Source of the DNA: Candidatus Bathyarchaeota archaeon
Lineage (GTDB): Archaea; Thermoproteota; Bathyarchaeia; Bathyarchaeales; UBA233
Assembly: GCA_025057795.1 (NCBI GenBank)
Contig: JANXEP010000067.1
Location: 1-7,126, forward strand
Direction of reading: 5' to 3'
Length of the DNA: 7,126 nt
The notes under the pieces are model-generated. The model was given only the letters and a program-made list of their open reading frames with translations, was not told the origin of the DNA and did no database searches. Of the stretch, positions 5,629 through 7,126 are shown piece after piece (position 1 is the first letter of the stretch; each line of letters starts with the position of its first letter). The position numbers were made by a program, and so were the translations under genes.

Positions 5629-6924
5629 GTGGCTTTGGAAAACGCTGGAAAAGGCGAAAATCGTGAGATATTTTTTACGCCTCCAACAGAGCCGCAGCCA
5701 ATATGCCCCCAATGCAAATCCACAAAAACTTGCAAAGATGGAATACGCTACCTCCTAAACGGAGAAACAATTCAACGATGGCTATGCAAAAAATGTGGAT
5801 ACCGCTTCAGCGAAACAAGCTTTGACAAATCAAGCAAGTTTCAACACTTTCAGAAAGTTGATAGACAGATTTTAAATTCACCAAAAGCCTTACCTACTAA
5901 TCGCCAAGGGAGCTATGAAGCATTAAGCCAAGCGCCCTCCGCCCCCAAGGCGGTGCAAACCTTGGCCGAAGTAGAAACTCGATCGGAGAGAGCCCAGCGG
6001 GAGGGCACACTACAATCAGCAGACATCAAGGGACAACTCATCGAATATCTCTGGTATATGAAGAAGAAAGGTTATGCTGAAAGCACAATTAAAGGCAGAT
6101 TAAAACTCATTAAAAGGTTGCTAAATCTCGGCGCAGATTTAAGCAATCCAGAAGAAGTTAAAAGGGTCATTGCAGCGCAGCCTTGGTGCGAAGGAAGAAA
6201 ATCAAACGCCTGCGACGCCTATACAACATTCCTCGAAATGCATGGAAAAACATGGGAACGCCCACTTTACAAGGGCATACAAAAACTGCCCTTCATACCT
6301 CAGGAGTCAGAAATTGATCAGCTCATAGCAGGCTGCAGCCCAAGAATGGCTTGCTTCCTCCAACTACTTAAAGAAACAGGCATGCGACCAGGAGAAGCAT
6401 GGCAACTCCAATGGACAGACGTAGACACAGCCACAAGAACCATTCGCATAACTCCAGAAAAAGGATCAAACCCAAGAATATTCCACATAAGCGCAAAGCT
6501 CGCAGCCATGCTTGAAAATCTCCCAAGAAAATATGAAAACAGAATATTCTCTGCTCCAGGCATGCGCTTAGACCATCACAACGACCACTTCGTCCAGCAA
6601 AGAAAAAGAATAGCCCACAAACTAAAAAACCCAAGAATACTACAAATAACCTTCAAAACCTTCCGCCACTGGAAAGCCACAATGGAATACCACAGAACAA
6701 AAGATATCCTACACGTCAAACAAATCCTCGGCCACAAAAACATAAACAACACACTGATTTACATTACGCTGGCTGAAGAACTCTTCAAAGACAAACAAGA
6801 ATACATCTCAAAAGTCGCAAAAAACGTTAAGGAAGCCTGCGCCCTGATAGAGGCAGGCTTCGAATACGTAACAGGAGAATACAATGATGGAGGAAAAATC
6901 TTCAGAAAGCCAAAATACGCTTAA
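5629..6924 (+). CDS. int: Tyrosine recombinase (integrase) with N-terminal zinc ribbon
   Basis: Site-specific integrase of 431 aa. Residues 26-60 are a zinc ribbon (CPQC at 26-29, CKKC at 53-56) of the kind found in transposases and fused to some archaeal integrases. A Ser/Ala/Gln-rich linker (about 65-130) follows, then a core-binding SAM-like region (131-215) and the catalytic domain. Catalytic residues visible are R253 (GMRPGEA), K278 (PEKGS), R346 (KTFRHW), H369 (LGHK) and Y378 (LIYIT). The usual His of the HxxR motif is Lys343. The start is GTG 5629, preceded by GAGG at eight bases and partly hidden in a hairpin. The gene is whole, not split by the tRNA, and its end lies 41 bp from the tRNA-Leu 3' end. 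The tRNA is therefore the likely attachment site and this the int-proximal boundary of the element. Confidence 0.93.
   Translation: MALENAGKGENREIFFTPPTEPQPICPQCKSTKTCKDGIRYLLNGETIQRWLCKKCGYRFSETSFDKSSKFQHFQKVDRQILNSPKALPTNRQGSYEALSQAPSAPKAVQTLAEVETRSERAQREGTLQSADIKGQLIEYLWYMKKKGYAESTIKGRLKLIKRLLNLGADLSNPEEVKRVIAAQPWCEGRKSNACDAYTTFLEMHGKTWERPLYKGIQKLPFIPQESEIDQLIAGCSPRMACFLQLLKETGMRPGEAWQLQWTDVDTATRTIRITPEKGSNPRIFHISAKLAAMLENLPRKYENRIFSAPGMRLDHHNDHFVQQRKRIAHKLKNPRILQITFKTFRHWKATMEYHRTKDILHVKQILGHKNINNTLIYITLAEELFKDKQEYISKVAKNVKEACALIEAGFEYVTGEYNDGGKIFRKPKYA
5932..6006. repeat. GC-rich 75-bp inverted-repeat segment inside the integrase linker
   Basis: GCGCCCTCCGC at 5932-5942 is matched by GCGGGAGGGC at 5997-6006 in inverted orientation, with one single-base gap. 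A perfect inner stem, CCAAGG (5945-5950) with CCTTGG (5960-5965), lies between them. The segment is clearly richer in G and C than the AT-rich flanks and encodes the low-complexity linker between zinc ribbon and recombinase core. It could be a small palindromic element that inserted in frame, or simply an unconstrained linker. Confidence 0.4.
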
Positions 6925-6938
6925 CATCGCCCTTACAA

Positions 6939-6975
6939 ACCCCCCGGTGTTTTTCACGTATATAGTGCGGGGGGT
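6939..6975. other. Putative int-proximal attachment region at the tRNA 3' end
   Basis: ACCCCCC (6939-6945) and GGGGGGT (6969-6975) form a 7-bp inverted repeat across the junction of the integrase downstream region and the tRNA acceptor stem; the right arm lies inside the tRNA. Integrases next to a tRNA 3' end normally recombine in the T-arm/acceptor part, so the crossover is expected within about 6966-7025. The matching second copy is not in this window, so the core cannot be delimited. Confidence 0.4.
6946..6955 (+). terminator. Possible T-run terminator of the integrase transcript
   Basis: A run of five T (6950-6954) follows GGTG 22 bases after the integrase stop, flanked by a small GTG/CAC stem. 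Archaeal termination often uses short T-rich tracts, and stopping here would keep the transcript out of the convergent tRNA gene. Weak evidence on its own. Confidence 0.28.
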
Positions 6976-7086
6976 GGGATTTGAACCCACGGAGGCCTAC
7001 GCCAGAGGATCTTAAGTCCTCCCCCTTATCTTAGGCTTTCTGGCACCCATATTTAGCCTATTTAGACCTGGCTCGGGTACCCCCGC
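6966..7086 (-). tRNA. tRNA-Leu (anticodon UAA) with a D-loop intron
   Basis: On the minus strand the acceptor stem GCGGGGG pairs with CCCCCGC, with discriminator A and no encoded CCA. The D-stem is CCC/GGG with loop GAGCCAGGUCUAA after splicing. The anticodon stem GAGGA/UCCUC encloses loop CUUAAGA, giving anticodon UAA for codon UUA. A long variable arm (GGC-GUAG-GCC core) marks the type II class shared by Leu and Ser. The T-arm is GUGGG-UUCAAAU-CCCAC. The gene is 121 bases; removing the 36-base intron leaves 85, normal for tRNA-Leu. The GAGCC-A-GGUC D-loop is typical of archaeal tRNA-Leu. It is convergent with the integrase gene and intact, so it should still be functional after integration. 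Confidence 0.94.
7026..7061 (-). other. Non-canonical tRNA intron (36 nt, between positions 22 and 23)
   Basis: A bulge-helix-bulge-like fold places both cuts. Exon GUCU pairs with intron AGAU, one pair being G-U. A three-base bulge AAA follows on the 5' strand, then an intron stem UAGGCU/AGCCUA, and on the 3' strand a bulge AAG. Cutting each bulge after its second base, as archaeal splicing endonuclease does, removes exactly 36 bases and leaves a normal D-loop and CCC/GGG D-stem. The outer helix of a strict motif is weak or absent, as in relaxed motifs needing the heterotetrameric endonuclease of TACK archaea. The intron contains CTAAATA, which also spans its 5' edge, so it may have grown by local duplication. 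Confidence 0.85.
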
Positions 7087-7115
7087 AGCTCTAGAGGGCC
7101 CACCGTTTTCTGTTG

Positions 7116-7125
7116 AATTAATTTT
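7116..7125 (-). promoter_or_regulatory. Candidate TATA box of tRNA-Leu
   Basis: On the minus strand AAAATTAATT lies about 30-39 bases before the mature tRNA 5' end. With a typical archaeal spacing this puts the transcription start about eight bases upstream, a leader RNase P would remove. It is the only AT-rich block in the short upstream region shown, which is otherwise GC-rich (GTGGGCCC). Confidence 0.4.
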
Positions 7126-7126
7126 G

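Noticed and set aside
6318..6634. Overlapping minus-strand frames opposite the integrase
   Set aside because: They mirror the integrase catalytic domain, which has clear motifs; hydrophobic composition comes from the complement of the real codons.
1..7126. CRISPR array or insertion sequence
   Set aside because: No set of regularly spaced direct repeats of 20 or more bases and no transposase gene with flanking inverted repeats is visible; the zinc ribbon at 5704-5808 belongs to the integrase.

Overview
The window looks like one end of an archaeal integrated genetic element (plasmid or provirus) sitting against a chromosomal tRNA-Leu gene. Archaeal identity rests on four things: an Orc1/Cdc6-type AAA+ ATPase, an archaeal-style primase-polymerase/helicase, anti-SD matches of the AGGTGA/GAGG type with TTAA-rich promoter-like boxes, and a tRNA-Leu(UAA) with an intron in the D-loop that folds into a bulge-helix-bulge-like splice motif and no encoded CCA. 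Introns at such positions are characteristic of the TACK archaea (Crenarchaeota, Thaumarchaeota, Bathyarchaeia and relatives). A Bathyarchaeia-like host is my guess; no marker in the window settles it.

Layout, left to right. Positions 1-262 contain no gene I can support. Positions 263-1267 (minus) encode a winged-helix protein with an unusual C-terminal half. A 148-bp divergent promoter region (1268-1415) holds three dyad sites (CAG-NAA-CTG) whose centres are exactly 32 bp apart. A rightward gene train follows: a 69-aa winged-helix-like protein, a 123-126-aa unknown protein, an overlooked 36-aa Cys-rich reading frame (1996-2106), a large primase-polymerase/ATPase/zinc-ribbon protein (2090-4654), a Cdc6-like ATPase without its winged-helix domain (4705-5598), and a zinc-ribbon tyrosine integrase (5629-6924). 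The integrase gene ends 41 bp from the 3' end of tRNA-Leu (6966-7086, minus), the usual arrangement for an element integrated into a tRNA 3' end.

Inferred working model: the Cdc6-like protein recognises or remodels an origin and the primase-polymerase/ATPase starts and drives replication. The small DNA-binding proteins control expression through the phased operators, and the integrase inserts the element at the tRNA. Expression of the integrase may be limited by a hairpin that covers its ribosome binding site. Only one boundary is visible: no second copy of the tRNA 3' end occurs in the window, so the other end lies outside it, probably to the left of position 1.
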